Of a stretch of DNA of 64,000 nucleotides, positions 25,461 to 35,365 are shown piece by piece (the first letter of the stretch is position 1; every line of letters begins with the position of its first letter). A program made the position numbers and the translations under genes. Under the pieces are notes generated by a model, which did not search any database, was not told the origin of the DNA, and worked only from the letters and a program-made list of their open reading frames with translations. Origin of the DNA: Enterococcus_C asini_A (lineage in GTDB: Bacteria; Bacillota; Bacilli; Lactobacillales; Enterococcaceae); NCBI RefSeq assembly GCF_031928785.1, contig NZ_JARQAL010000006.1; one strand, written 5' to 3'.

Positions 25461-26468
25461 ATGCCTAATAGGAGGACGATGAATAAAATGAAAAAACTAT
25501 TGCTGGTTACAACGATTTTAGCTGGGCTGTCTTTAGTCAGCTACACCCAGCCTAGCTTTGCAATTTCTGGGGAAACTAGCGCAAGTCTGGGTACTTTAAT
25601 GACTCAAGACGAAACCAATAACGTGACGATTTTATCTCTCGATGATCAGCCTAAAAATTCAGATGCCGCCTATCAATATAGCGTAACGGCTGACGAAACC
25701 CACAGGTTAAAAATCCAAATTACTTCCAAATCCCCAATGGACACATTGGACTTAAGCATGCTGACATTAAGCGCCAATTGGAGCGGTGCCCAAGCAGGTT
25801 CTGCTACGCCACTACCGGATTGGATTGAAGGAATCGGCTTAGACAATACTAGCTTTAGCGACGATGGAAAAAGCCTCACTTTTGATTTACACTTTTCCAT
25901 TAACCAAGCAAAATTACAAGCAGCACTAGGTAGCTTGAATAATCTCAGCATGTTGACCATTCGTATCGCTACAAACTTTGGAAATACCATCAGCCAAAAT
26001 GCAGGTACGATTACTTTTGAAACCATTATTGCCCCAACTACGCAACCATCTGAATCTACCGGCCCTTCTGATTCTACAGAGCCATCTGAGTCTACCGGCC
26101 CTTCCGAATCCACGGAACCATCGGAATCCACCGTTCCCTCTGATTCTACAGAGCCTTCTGATTCAACAACACCTTCAGAGACTGAACCTACCGTATCTTC
26201 TGAATCCACAGAGCCTACTGTCTCCTCTGAAACTGCGACATCATCTGAATCTACAGTACCATCAGAGCCTGCAACCTCCTCTTTTCCGATTGTCTCTAAC
26301 ACTGCTGGAAGTGCTAGTTTCACAAAAAGCCCAATTAACTCTGGGCAATCAGGGCAAAGCGCGACTGCAAAAGTGCTACCAAAAACCAATACGACAAAGG
26401 ATCGAATCCTTTCTTTAATCGGCCTTAGTTTACTGGCAGCCGCATTCTTATTGAAAAATCGAAAATAA
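25461..26468 (+). CDS. Cell-wall surface protein with Ser/Thr/Pro/Glu repeats and an LPKTN sorting signal
   Basis: About 335 residues: signal peptide (KKLLLVTTILAGLSLVSY), a globular part to about residue 190, then an imperfect repeat PSESTGPSDSTE for about 75 residues. It ends with LPKTN, a hydrophobic helix and KNRK. The sorting motif has Asn in place of Gly, which may weaken or redirect sortase use. Three in-frame ATGs are possible (25461, 25479, 25488), with SD-like sequences before the first two. Function unknown; the stalk suggests surface display. Confidence 0.75.
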   Translation: MPNRRTMNKMKKLLLVTTILAGLSLVSYTQPSFAISGETSASLGTLMTQDETNNVTILSLDDQPKNSDAAYQYSVTADETHRLKIQITSKSPMDTLDLSMLTLSANWSGAQAGSATPLPDWIEGIGLDNTSFSDDGKSLTFDLHFSINQAKLQAALGSLNNLSMLTIRIATNFGNTISQNAGTITFETIIAPTTQPSESTGPSDSTEPSESTGPSESTEPSESTVPSDSTEPSDSTTPSETEPTVSSESTEPTVSSETATSSESTVPSEPATSSFPIVSNTAGSASFTKSPINSGQSGQSATAKVLPKTNTTKDRILSLIGLSLLAAAFLLKNRK

Positions 26469-26487
26469 CTTTTACTATCTGCCTACT

Positions 26488-26516
26488 AGTCAGCGTCTCA
26501 AAGCGCTGACTTTTTT
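26488..26516 (+). terminator. Terminator of the LPKTN protein gene
   Basis: Perfect 8-bp stem AGTCAGCG/CGCTGACT with an 8-nt loop, then six T. Confidence 0.9.
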
Positions 26517-26570
26517 GTTTAGCTGCACCTACTCCTGTTACAAGACTTGAAACCCTCCAAATTCCCTCCA

Positions 26571-26611
26571 AAAAAGCCCCTTGACCAGCACTACAGCTAA
26601 TCAAAGGGCTT
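26571..26611 (-). terminator. Terminator of the giant LPKTG protein gene
   Basis: AAGCCCCTTGA pairs with TCAAAGGGCTT with one mismatch; a T run follows on the minus strand, about 30 nt past the stop codon. Confidence 0.82.
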
Positions 26612-26641
26612 CATTAAAAGGGAAATTCCCACACAACCAAA

Positions 26642-29600
26642 TTATTCTTTTTCGTTCCGGCGTTTGAAGTAATACACCACCACGCCAGCACAAAGGATCA
26701 TACCTACCACGGCTAAACTCATGGTGACTTTTTCGCCGGTTTTCGGCAAAATGCCTTTGCTGCTACTGCGATTACCTTCATCACTAGGAACCGTTGGCGT
26801 TTCATCAACCACGATGTCTTCGTCAGTTGTAGCCGAGACTAAGGCAAATGGTGATAAGCTGTTCACTTTTCCCACTAGATAATTGCCTTCTCGGGTTAGT
26901 TCCACCACTTCAACTTTTTCTCCTCGTTGATGTAGCAGCTTAAAGCTCCGATTTTCAGCAGTTTTAACAAATTGCGAAATATCAATTTTAATTTCGGTAT
27001 CTTCATGAGGTTTAACCTGCGTTTCGGGATGCTGCAAGCTGAGATCCACCAGCTCTTCAATTTCACCTTCCTGCACCGCCGCCATTAAGACAGCAGCATC
27101 TTTGGTTTTCATCAGATTGGTGACTTGCAGGGTTGTATCATAAGGGACATGACTCGTTACGGTAAAGATTCCTGAGCTCATCGTCTGTCTGGACAATTGA
27201 TTAATCTTTAGATGTCCCCCTTTCAGATAAGGTAACTGTTCATCGCGCTCCTCTTTGCGGTCCCACATTTTAAGGTTGGAATTATTCTCCACTCCACCAT
27301 TTAACGTTTCGGCAAAGGTATCTGATTTCATATCCGCTGAAGTAAGTTTAGTCCCCCCAAGACCTTCCGGGAAGTCTCCCGCTAAGTCAGCGTAATAGTT
27401 GTCCGCCTTGATTGACAGATTATTGCCCATCAATGGGGACAGCTTATCAGAACTACCCACAAGCGTGAAATGGCTATAGTTATTTTGCATCACTAAATTG
27501 CCCTGAGCGCCCACAGCTACTAAGCCACCATTGGCTGTACCTGGAGCAGATTTGGTTACATCCATTGTACCTAGATTATTGGAATTGATCAGGCTACTAT
27601 TTTCTGCTAACCTCCCCACAAGGCCACCGATTCCTTCCGTAGCATTGCGGGATTTCAAAGTAAAATAGTTGGTGATATTTGTAAGTTGCCCATAGTTCCT
27701 ACCGGTGACACTCCCAAAATCAGTGGCATTTGCAGTCAGTGTCTGATTTAAATCAGCCCGTTTATAAACTCGAGCACTTCCACCAATCACATGAGTAGTT
27801 TCTTTGGCTAATCCCAAGTACACATTGTCGATGGTACCGTAATTTTGTCCAGCCACAACGCCTGAATAACCACCTGCTTGATTTTCTTGAGGTAATACGA
27901 CTGATAAAATCCCGAAGTTTTTCACCACACCCGATTTGCCAATCGTATCAATCAGTCCAGCTCTCCCAACCTTTAATTTGACAATGCTGAATCCTTTGCC
28001 ATCTAAGCTTCCCATAAAAGGTTTCTCACTGCTTCCCCAAGTATCTAAGGGTTTATTTTGACAATCAATAAAGCCATCAAGCACATATTTTGCTTCCAAG
28101 TAGGAATTGTCTTTCAATGAGAGTGACATCAATTTACTCACTGTCACAAGTTGATTATAACTGGACAGAAGATATTCCCCTTCGTCATTTTGTGACGGTA
28201 AGACAATAGTTTGACTGCTTTCATTATCAAAACTAACTTCAATACGGACAGCTTCATTTGGCATAGTAAAGTTCAAGGATTCTCTGGTGAAATTCACAAC
28301 GCGAACTGTTCCTGAAGTCTCTCCAATAATGCGAATCTGTGCGAGTTTTGCTTTCTCTTCATCTGTAAAATCTAGCTTGACTTCTTCTCCTTCATACCAA
28401 TTTTCTCGTTCTTTTCCATTGGCATCTAAGGTTTTAAAGGTGTTTTTCCCTTCCCCAATCTCTTCGATGACTTTCGTTATAGCATAGTAAGGTTCAAAAT
28501 CTCCTTTCACCGTAATCATTGCGCTAGTTTTCGGTTTTTTAAAGGAGAGGATATCTTCCCTATATTTCACGTTATCGCTAGCAACGACTACTTTTCCATC
28601 GGATAGAATTTGTAAGCTATCTTTGTCAAACTTAGCGAGAGGGTCAAGCTTTACTTGAATTGTTTCACCGTTAGCATACTGTTCTCGATTGGCATTACTT
28701 TCTTTAAAGCGTAGACTGCCATAATTTCCCTCTAAAAGAACCAAGTTTTCCTGGGTAAAGTTGATATTTACTTGAGTTGCTCCAGCGGTTTTCTCAAATG
28801 TCAATTCCTGACGGGGATTTCCTTCATTATCTATAGTTGGCTCTACTTGATAATTAGTGATTACGTTGTCAGCTTGAGCAATGGTTAGTTTTTTTCCATC
28901 AAAGACCCTGTCCCCATTTGGAGCAATATTTATTTTGACAGTTTCTCCCTCAGCGTAAGGAAGTTGAGAAACACCATTTGACACCCCTAAGAAGTTCGCT
29001 TTTCCTCCTTCTCCTACCACTATTTCTACCCGATTACTGTCCGTTTTAAAATCAAGATACTCAGCTTTCAATTCGTAAACAGGTTCAGCATATTCTGGCA
29101 AGTTATCTAAAACATCTGCTGGTATCTTATGTTGATACTTACCAGTTTCACTTAACGGAATATTCACACTCTTAGAATTTCCAGGTTTAAAACCAGTAAT
29201 GGATTTTAAAGCGTATGAACCAGTGCTCCTTGCAGTAAAGTGTAAATCAGCTTCTTTTTTAAATGTCCCACGAGTTACGATATCCTCTTTTTTTTCGCCA
29301 TCAGAGAAACTATCATCCAGTAAATTGGTATCCCAAAGATGTTGATCAGTAAAGGTCATTACCTCTTCTTCTAACAATTTTCCATCATAATTCTCTGCTT
29401 TTAAATCTACAATAATTCCTTTTTCATAAATCGGTTTTACTTTAACCTTTCCCGCTGGCATGTCAAAAGCAAAGACACCCCCGCCAATATTTGGCACTCC
29501 GCTTTCACTAGCGGCCACTGGGGTAGCTTCCACCTTAGTACCATCTTCAGTAGTCACTTCCACGCCAGAAGCTACATAACCCTCTAATGGAGAAACATTG

Positions 29601-31795
29601 ATTTCCACTTTTTCGTCAAATTCTGCTTGATCATGAAGGTAAGATGTTGTCGTAAAGGTAGAATATCCTGGGAAAAGTGTGCCTTTTTCGTCTGCTGTGA
29701 CCATTTCTATCTCATAACTTTCTTTCACTTCTTCATACTCTACATAAACGGCGGTATGGTTATAAGGCATCGCTGAAAGAAACTCTGTTGGCACTTCAAA
29801 GCTTTCATTGAAGGTTTCCAATTTATCCTCTTCACCTTTCACCTTGTTGCTATAGATTTCTTCTACACCTTCTGATACCATAGTTAAGCTTGTAACTTCA
29901 TGTTTATAACCCGACCGAGCTTCCGGTAAATTGATTTTTATGGAAACTTTAGAACCACTATATACATACCCAGCGTCATTACGATCTTCATCAGCAATTT
30001 CAAAAGAAATTAAGTCGGCATTCTCACCGTCAGCCATTAAATTATATGCTTCTTTTTTCTCTTCTTGTAAAATTACTAGGTAAGGTTCATCTGAATTTTC
30101 TTGAGCAAAATCTTTTTTCAACAGATCCTCTACTAGAATCCTTATTTCTTCTTCTGTATATTCCTTTTCTGAATCAATTTTCGTTGCGTCCATCATGCCA
30201 ATGTATGCATCATAAAACCTTATGGCTCCCAAAAAATTATCCTGTCTTTGCTCAGGTTTGGTGTAATAATGAAATAACCATTGACGATGAGGACCGCTAA
30301 TAGTATTGGAAGGCAACTCTCCTGATGTGGTGAGATGGTTTATAAAGTCATTATTAGAATTATAACTAGGCATTTTAAATAGTTCCTGGTAAGACTGAGG
30401 ATTTGGTAACATTTTTGCTTTTATATCGTCATCTCTTGTCTTGCACAGATTAAAGAAGTCCCCATTTACGAAGGAATAATTACCAAAAATCGGAACAACA
30501 TCGTTACCACCCAAGCCATAAACGCGATGACGATGTATGTCCAATCTAATATCTTCCGATGTTCCCATGCCATGGTTCAAAATGTAATAATTTTTCGTCG
30601 TATTACCAAAAGGTTGACTCATACTTATCTGATTACCGATAGGTTGTACACGATAAAATGTTTCAACAGGAGCTGTATCAATGGTTTTTTCAGTGTACGG
30701 AGACTGACGTACGCCAGCTGTAGTTGTATGTCGCTCTTCAACATAATTCATATTAATCCCTACTTGACGATCCTCTTCAGATAAGTAATCCCCCATAATA
30801 GGTACCATATAATGTTCTGCGGAACCCTCGATTGCAGCCAGCAACCGTTCTGATGCATCCCGATAACTACCTTTAAAGGTTTCCATGTCAGATACCAATT
30901 TTATTTGTTTCTCTTGATTCGTATTTGAATACAATTCATTTTTCTTTTGCTCCACACGTATCGTCGTAAATGTACGGTAAGCCATCAAATAGTCTATGGC
31001 GTATCCTACGATTTCCTGATAAGATGATGCCATTACATCATAAGATTGGTGACGGAAAGCAAATGTATTTGCAGCATAGGACTGGATAGTATCCAAGTAA
31101 TTATTATGGTTGTCCAAGTTTGCTTGTGTTGGTGATAATAATCTTAATAAGGTTTCCAAATCAGTACTAAAGTTAAATTGGTCTCCGTCTATGCCTTCAC
31201 CTATAGATTTCATCAAACCAGTATAAGCAATGTAAAACAGCTGATAATTGGCCCCAGTAGGATTTGTGGTGTATTCCTGGTAAGAGCTTAGTACTTCATC
31301 GCAATTCTTTTGCAGCTTTTGATAACTAGCACTAATACCATGAAATAAATTTCGCTTAGTAGTAATTTCTCCTAGTTTATTTTTTTGATTTAGCTCATCA
31401 AAGCGCCGATTTATCGTAGTAGACAATTCATTTAATTGTTGACTTATATCCTCCAGCTGGGTTTGCATCTGATCTAATTCTCTAAAAATCATTGTACTGG
31501 GGACAAGGAGTCGCAACGCTGAAGTAGCCATGGAGCTAATCCTGGGGTCTTCTGAATTTTTCTCAATGTCTAACAGCCCGTACTTCAAGCTCTGTTTCCC
31601 CAAAAACTTAAAGGCAAACTTTAACGCCCCCGCCCCCGGTATCCCTTGCACCGCCCCTTCAGTGGTTTCCACCTGTTCCGTAGGTGGTGAATCGGTAGTT
31701 TCCCCATGGACCACTTGTGGCACTACCAAAGCGTACTGAGTACACAGCATAAAAATACTAGCCCAAGCTGCCATTTTTTGCTTCACTTTTTTCAT
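26642..31795 (-). CDS. Giant LPXTG surface protein (1717 residues) with helical head and GLUG repeats
   Basis: A signal peptide (about 1-31) is followed by a mostly helical domain (about 50-380) with a coiled-coil stretch ELDQMQTQLEDISQQLNEL. A long beta-rich middle (about 600-1250) has recurring segments on the pattern 'hydrophobic, YEE/YEV, hydrophobic' that look like bacterial Ig-like or MucBP-like repeats. A GLUG region (about 1340-1500; GGYSGVVAGQNYGTIDNV, GIGGLVGRLAENSSLINSNN) is followed by LPKTG at about 1683, a membrane helix and KRRNEKE. Probably an adhesin; the helical head could be a membrane-active or binding module. Single gene with its own terminator. Confidence 0.82.
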   Translation of the reverse strand: MKKVKQKMAAWASIFMLCTQYALVVPQVVHGETTDSPPTEQVETTEGAVQGIPGAGALKFAFKFLGKQSLKYGLLDIEKNSEDPRISSMATSALRLLVPSTMIFRELDQMQTQLEDISQQLNELSTTINRRFDELNQKNKLGEITTKRNLFHGISASYQKLQKNCDEVLSSYQEYTTNPTGANYQLFYIAYTGLMKSIGEGIDGDQFNFSTDLETLLRLLSPTQANLDNHNNYLDTIQSYAANTFAFRHQSYDVMASSYQEIVGYAIDYLMAYRTFTTIRVEQKKNELYSNTNQEKQIKLVSDMETFKGSYRDASERLLAAIEGSAEHYMVPIMGDYLSEEDRQVGINMNYVEERHTTTAGVRQSPYTEKTIDTAPVETFYRVQPIGNQISMSQPFGNTTKNYYILNHGMGTSEDIRLDIHRHRVYGLGGNDVVPIFGNYSFVNGDFFNLCKTRDDDIKAKMLPNPQSYQELFKMPSYNSNNDFINHLTTSGELPSNTISGPHRQWLFHYYTKPEQRQDNFLGAIRFYDAYIGMMDATKIDSEKEYTEEEIRILVEDLLKKDFAQENSDEPYLVILQEEKKEAYNLMADGENADLISFEIADEDRNDAGYVYSGSKVSIKINLPEARSGYKHEVTSLTMVSEGVEEIYSNKVKGEEDKLETFNESFEVPTEFLSAMPYNHTAVYVEYEEVKESYEIEMVTADEKGTLFPGYSTFTTTSYLHDQAEFDEKVEINVSPLEGYVASGVEVTTEDGTKVEATPVAASESGVPNIGGGVFAFDMPAGKVKVKPIYEKGIIVDLKAENYDGKLLEEEVMTFTDQHLWDTNLLDDSFSDGEKKEDIVTRGTFKKEADLHFTARSTGSYALKSITGFKPGNSKSVNIPLSETGKYQHKIPADVLDNLPEYAEPVYELKAEYLDFKTDSNRVEIVVGEGGKANFLGVSNGVSQLPYAEGETVKINIAPNGDRVFDGKKLTIAQADNVITNYQVEPTIDNEGNPRQELTFEKTAGATQVNINFTQENLVLLEGNYGSLRFKESNANREQYANGETIQVKLDPLAKFDKDSLQILSDGKVVVASDNVKYREDILSFKKPKTSAMITVKGDFEPYYAITKVIEEIGEGKNTFKTLDANGKERENWYEGEEVKLDFTDEEKAKLAQIRIIGETSGTVRVVNFTRESLNFTMPNEAVRIEVSFDNESSQTIVLPSQNDEGEYLLSSYNQLVTVSKLMSLSLKDNSYLEAKYVLDGFIDCQNKPLDTWGSSEKPFMGSLDGKGFSIVKLKVGRAGLIDTIGKSGVVKNFGILSVVLPQENQAGGYSGVVAGQNYGTIDNVYLGLAKETTHVIGGSARVYKRADLNQTLTANATDFGSVTGRNYGQLTNITNYFTLKSRNATEGIGGLVGRLAENSSLINSNNLGTMDVTKSAPGTANGGLVAVGAQGNLVMQNNYSHFTLVGSSDKLSPLMGNNLSIKADNYYADLAGDFPEGLGGTKLTSADMKSDTFAETLNGGVENNSNLKMWDRKEERDEQLPYLKGGHLKINQLSRQTMSSGIFTVTSHVPYDTTLQVTNLMKTKDAAVLMAAVQEGEIEELVDLSLQHPETQVKPHEDTEIKIDISQFVKTAENRSFKLLHQRGEKVEVVELTREGNYLVGKVNSLSPFALVSATTDEDIVVDETPTVPSDEGNRSSSKGILPKTGEKVTMSLAVVGMILCAGVVVYYFKRRNEKE

Positions 31796-32149
31796 TTTCT
31801 AAACTCCCCTCTTTTTAACAACCAAGCACAATAACCACAGTGAAATATACCCTGCCAACTAAACCCGTCTCTTAATTTCCCAAATTAAAAAGCGTTTTCC
31901 CTATATCTAATATTTTATCATCAATTTAACATATTTAATAGAAAGAAAGTGACTAAACCGAATGGAACAACGAACAGAGCTCATATAAATAAAGGAATTC
32001 ATGTTTGTACAGACTTTTCTGCATAATTAAAATACCATTAAACTACCAGTAACAAACTACCTTTCAATCTCTCTTCAATTCCGTCGCTATCCCCACACTA
32101 GACTTCAAGCCTCTATACCCTTTATCTCTGCAAAACTTGAGGACAAAAA
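31796..32149. other. Noncoding region upstream of the giant surface-protein gene
   Basis: AT-rich, no gene seen. GAGGGGAG lies before the ATG of the giant gene on the minus strand. A GGAAAACGCTTTTT stretch near 31880-31900 resembles a CRE at 11 of 14 positions. I could not assign a convincing promoter. Confidence 0.4.
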
Positions 32150-32184
32150 AGCCCTCCAACCAGCAATCTGCCAGTCAGAGGGCT
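32150..32184 (-). terminator. Minus-strand terminator without an upstream gene
   Basis: AGCCCTC (32150-32156) pairs with GAGGGCT (32178-32184), followed on the minus strand by TTTTTT. No minus-strand gene precedes it; instead the truncated WxL remnant begins at once on the plus strand. It looks like a leftover terminator beside a deletion or insertion junction. Confidence 0.65.
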
Positions 32185-32663
32185 ACGAAGACGACAAAAA
32201 ATTAACCCCCAACCTCGTGTTAAATGAGATCAATCAAGGGGTTCACAACTATAAAAATACGGTTTTTGCCAACTTGCAAAATACCCAGCCGACATTTATC
32301 AGCGAGTTGAACTTACAAGTCAAAGTCAAAGATTTGGAAACCCAAGAAGCGATTGTCAGTTTTGAAAAAGCCGACTTCCAAATGGCGCCAAATTCCAATT
32401 TTGACTTACCCATTGAGTACACGGAGCAATACATCCCCGTAGGTAGCTACGAAATGCAAATTACTGCCCAAGACGGCGACGGCAATTCTTGGCGGCTGAA
32501 TAAGAAATTTCAGATTAAAAAAGCTGAGGTAGAAACCTTAAAAAGCGCTACTTTGCCAAATTGGGTAATCATTAGCATTGCGGTGGTGATTGGCTTATTG
32601 CTACTGATTTTACTGGTACTGTTGGTTTTATTACGAAAGAAAAAAACACCACCTACAGCCTAA
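32185..32663 (+). pseudogene. 5'-truncated WxL-cluster protein (DUF916/DUF3324), C-terminal remnant
   Basis: Plus-strand reading frame equivalent to the C-terminal DUF3324 host-binding domain of WxL-interacting proteins. Recognisable are LTPNLVLNEINQGVHNYKNT, VFANLQNTQP, MAPNSNFDLPIEY, WRLNKKFQIKKAE, then a membrane helix and RKKKT tail. The DUF916 domain and signal peptide are missing. The homologous frame starts about where the hairpin at 32150-32184 ends. A GTG at 32217 could start translation but has no SD. Probably a relic of a deleted WxL locus. Confidence 0.75.
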
Positions 32664-32702
32664 AAAGAACCTGTGAAGAAAAATTTCTTCACAGGTTCTT
32701 TT
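32662..32702. terminator. Strong bidirectional terminator
   Basis: AAAAAGAACCTGTGAAGAAA and its exact complement flank a 1-2 nt centre; one of the longest perfect hairpins in the window, between converging units. Confidence 0.9.
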
Positions 32703-32708
32703 CCATCT

Positions 32709-33949
32709 CTAATACAAAATCCCATAGAACAAACTAAAGAGATTTTCAGCGGCGCCTCCTCGTTGTTGGATGTCATCGGCGGCAGCTAGCCAAGCTTGGT
32801 GCTGTTTCTCACTGGGGATTTTAGCAGGTGCCGGCAAACTTTCCCCTGAATATTGCTCTGCCAATAAGGTTAATGGGGAAGACTCCCCTTTTTCAGCCAA
32901 GGTCTTCTTCCAAAGATCAGGACTTTCTCCTTTAGCTTGGGCCAATCGATCGAGCAAAATCCCGGCATAGGCACCTACATTGTAGCCTTCTGAAATGGCA
33001 CCGCTGGCTCGATAAGCCGGATTGTCGTCTGCTAGCAATAAGGTCAACGCCGCTTGGACGTCTGCTTCATCTTTGATTTGGTCAGGATAGCCAGCGTAAA
33101 GGCTCGCTTTAAATTCATAATAATAAGCAGAACCTTCTACCCGATCGGCATAAATCGTTGCTTTAAAGTCTTTAGGATCGTTTTGTTGATAGTCTTGATA
33201 AGTGGCTAAAGCGTCTTTGATATGGGCGTCTTGATTTTGGGGCTCACTGATGGCCAAAGCCAGTTGTTGTTGCAAGAGCATCCGTTTGCACCGGGCTTTT
33301 GTGTCTTCGTCGCGCTCATCTTTTTCTGCATTCAAATACTGGGGAGTTGGCCAGTCTTCTTGCAAAATCCCGTGGAACAATTCATGGGCATAGGTGATAA
33401 AAGGATCATAGGTGCCCAGATGTTCATAGCGCTGGAATGAATAAAAATTGGTCAATGCTTCAGGATCGATGGCCAAAAAAGCTCCTGAAAGTTCCGGAGT
33501 GTCGATTTGAGACCAGCCCCCATTCACCGCAAAGGCAGAAACTTGATAGCTGTCCAATTTCTTTTGTGAAACCTTGGTCACTTTGTCAGCAGGAGAAATC
33601 GACCATGCTTTTTTCGTCTTGATATCTTGAGCGACTACCCATTGGTTGCTCATATTGTTGTCAGGCCACAGTTCAGGCAGCTTTTGATTATAAGCTTTGA
33701 CTTGTTGGCCAATACTTTGATGTAGTCTTCTGTGGTGGTTGGCTGCTTGTGACTAGCGGCTCCTAGGCGCAAGTTGCCATTTTCCAATACAGGAATCGTC
33801 GCCTGAGCACTGGTTGGTATTTTGAAAAAGACCCGATGACCTAAAAAAACTCCTCCGTAAATCAAGGCCACCAGTGCGACTACAAAAATCAACAACCCTT
33901 TAAAAAATTTTTTCACTGGACTTTTCTTTGGCTTCATTGGCTTTGTCAT
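32709..33949 (-). pseudogene. Membrane-anchored HExxH metallopeptidase-like protein, split by a frameshift
   Basis: Two reading frames form one gene. The 5' part (33949 to about 33711) encodes a basic N-terminus, a membrane helix (GLLIFVVALVALIYGGVFL) and the start of the ectodomain, up to EDYIKVLA. The 3' part, entered from another frame, reads GQQVKAYNQKLPELWPDNN then MSNQWVVAQD and runs to the stop at 32709. It includes the zinc motif HELFHG and a distal Glu-rich segment. Restoring one base near 33711 (TATTGGCC to TATTTGGCC) rejoins them into about 413 codons. Either a natural mutation or a sequencing error. Function unknown. Confidence 0.75.
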
Positions 33950-34054
33950 TTTGCTCCTCCTCTGATTTTCTTGCAGTCAGTATAGCATTTGACCTTAAAA
34001 AATGCCCCTCTTTCGTCCTCGTCTGACAAAGTTGTTAGCCAAATCCTTCTCTCA

Positions 34055-34080
34055 AAAAAAAAAGAGGCCTCAGCCCCTTT
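34055..34080 (-). terminator. Terminator of trpB
   Basis: AAAAAGAGGC pairs with GCCCCTTTTT with one mismatch; ten T follow on the minus strand. Confidence 0.8.
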
Positions 34081-34094
34081 TTGTCTTTAGCATG

Positions 34095-35327
34095 TTAAAT
34101 CTCCACCCCTAAATAATCGGCAATTTGTTCCACGTCTTTGTCGCCTCGACCGGAAATGGTGATGATCACCAAGTCTTCAGGATTCATTTGCGGCACTTGT
34201 TTCATGGCCTGGGCCACGGCATGGGAGCTTTCAATAGCAGGGATAATGCCTTCTGCTTTACTTAATGTCAAGAAAGCTTGGACGGCTTCTTCATCGCTAA
34301 TAGCGTAATACTCCCCTCGGCCGCTCTCTTTCAAAAAAGCGTGCTCTGGGCCCACCCCAGGATAATCGAGGCCGGCGGAAATGGAATAAACCGGAGCCAC
34401 GTTACCTGCTTCATCAAAGAGGCCATAGGTGTTCATGCCGTCTAAAATGCCCACGCTGCCTTTAGTCATAGTCGCAGCATGGCGGCTAGTGTCCACCCCG
34501 TCTCCCGCCGCTTCTGCTCCAATCAAGTGCACGGTTTCATCTTCAATAAATGCCGCAAAGCTACCAATGGCATTGGAGCCACCCCCGACACAGGCAAAGA
34601 CGGCATTGGGCAAGCGGCCTTCTTTTGCCAAAATCTGCTCACGGGCTTCTTCACTGATGACTTTTTGAAAGTCTTTGACCATCATAGGATAGGGATGAGG
34701 CCCCACCGCCGAACCAATGATGTAAAAGGTGTCTTCCAAGTGTTCCACTAAGTCGGCAAAGGCAGCATCCACCGCTTCTTTTAACGTGCCTTGTCCTGCT
34801 GTTACCGGGACTACGGTCGCTCCCAGCATTTCCATGCGAAAGACGTTTAATTTTTGCCGGCGACAGTCCTCAGCCCCCATATACACCACACATTCCAAGC
34901 CAAAGCGGGCTGCCGCAGCTGCTGTGGCCACCCCGTGTTGTCCGGCACCAGTTTCGGCAATGATTCGCTTCTTGCCCATGCGCCGGGCCAAGAGAATCTG
35001 CCCTAACACGTTATTTAACTTATGCGCTCCTAAATGATTCAAGTCTTCTCGTTTCAAATAAATCTTAGCGCCACCTAGTTGTTTCGTTAGTTTTTCCGCG
35101 TAGTACAATGGCGTTGCCCGACCACAATAATCTGCCAGTAAACTGCGATATTCTGCGTCAAATGTCGGATCTGCTTTGGCAGCTTCATAGGCTTCCGTGA
35201 TTTCATCTAAAGCGGTTAAGACCGCTTCTGGCACGTATTGCCCGCCGAATTCTCCGTAGTAGCCGGTATTTTCATTGTTGCCTTTCGTTTCAAGTATTGC
35301 TGTTTTATTCATCATTTCGTTTTTCAT
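34095..35327 (-). CDS. trpB: Tryptophan synthase beta chain TrpB, orphan
   Basis: 410 residues, full-length TrpB1 type. Features are GEFGGQYVPEAV, the PLP lysine in HLGAHKLNNVLGQ, GAGQHGVATA, the phosphate-binding CVGGGSNAIGSFA and the C-terminal TISGRGDKD. It makes L-tryptophan from L-serine and indole. No trpA or other trp gene is present, so the source is probably external indole. The ATG at 35327 follows GGAGG by 8 nt. Expression is probably set by the leader at 35371-35588. Confidence 0.95.
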   Translation of the reverse strand: MKNEMMNKTAILETKGNNENTGYYGEFGGQYVPEAVLTALDEITEAYEAAKADPTFDAEYRSLLADYCGRATPLYYAEKLTKQLGGAKIYLKREDLNHLGAHKLNNVLGQILLARRMGKKRIIAETGAGQHGVATAAAAARFGLECVVYMGAEDCRRQKLNVFRMEMLGATVVPVTAGQGTLKEAVDAAFADLVEHLEDTFYIIGSAVGPHPYPMMVKDFQKVISEEAREQILAKEGRLPNAVFACVGGGSNAIGSFAAFIEDETVHLIGAEAAGDGVDTSRHAATMTKGSVGILDGMNTYGLFDEAGNVAPVYSISAGLDYPGVGPEHAFLKESGRGEYYAISDEEAVQAFLTLSKAEGIIPAIESSHAVAQAMKQVPQMNPEDLVIITISGRGDKDVEQIADYLGVEI

Positions 35328-35365
35328 TTTTCATTCCTCCGTTATTTTTCATTGGCAAAAAAGGT

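Noticed and set aside
25673..26389. 238-codon minus-strand open frame antisense to the LPKTN protein gene
   Set aside because: It mirrors the Ser/Thr/Pro repeat in antisense (Ser/Asp/Val-rich), has no SD, and the plus-strand frame has a signal peptide and sorting signal.
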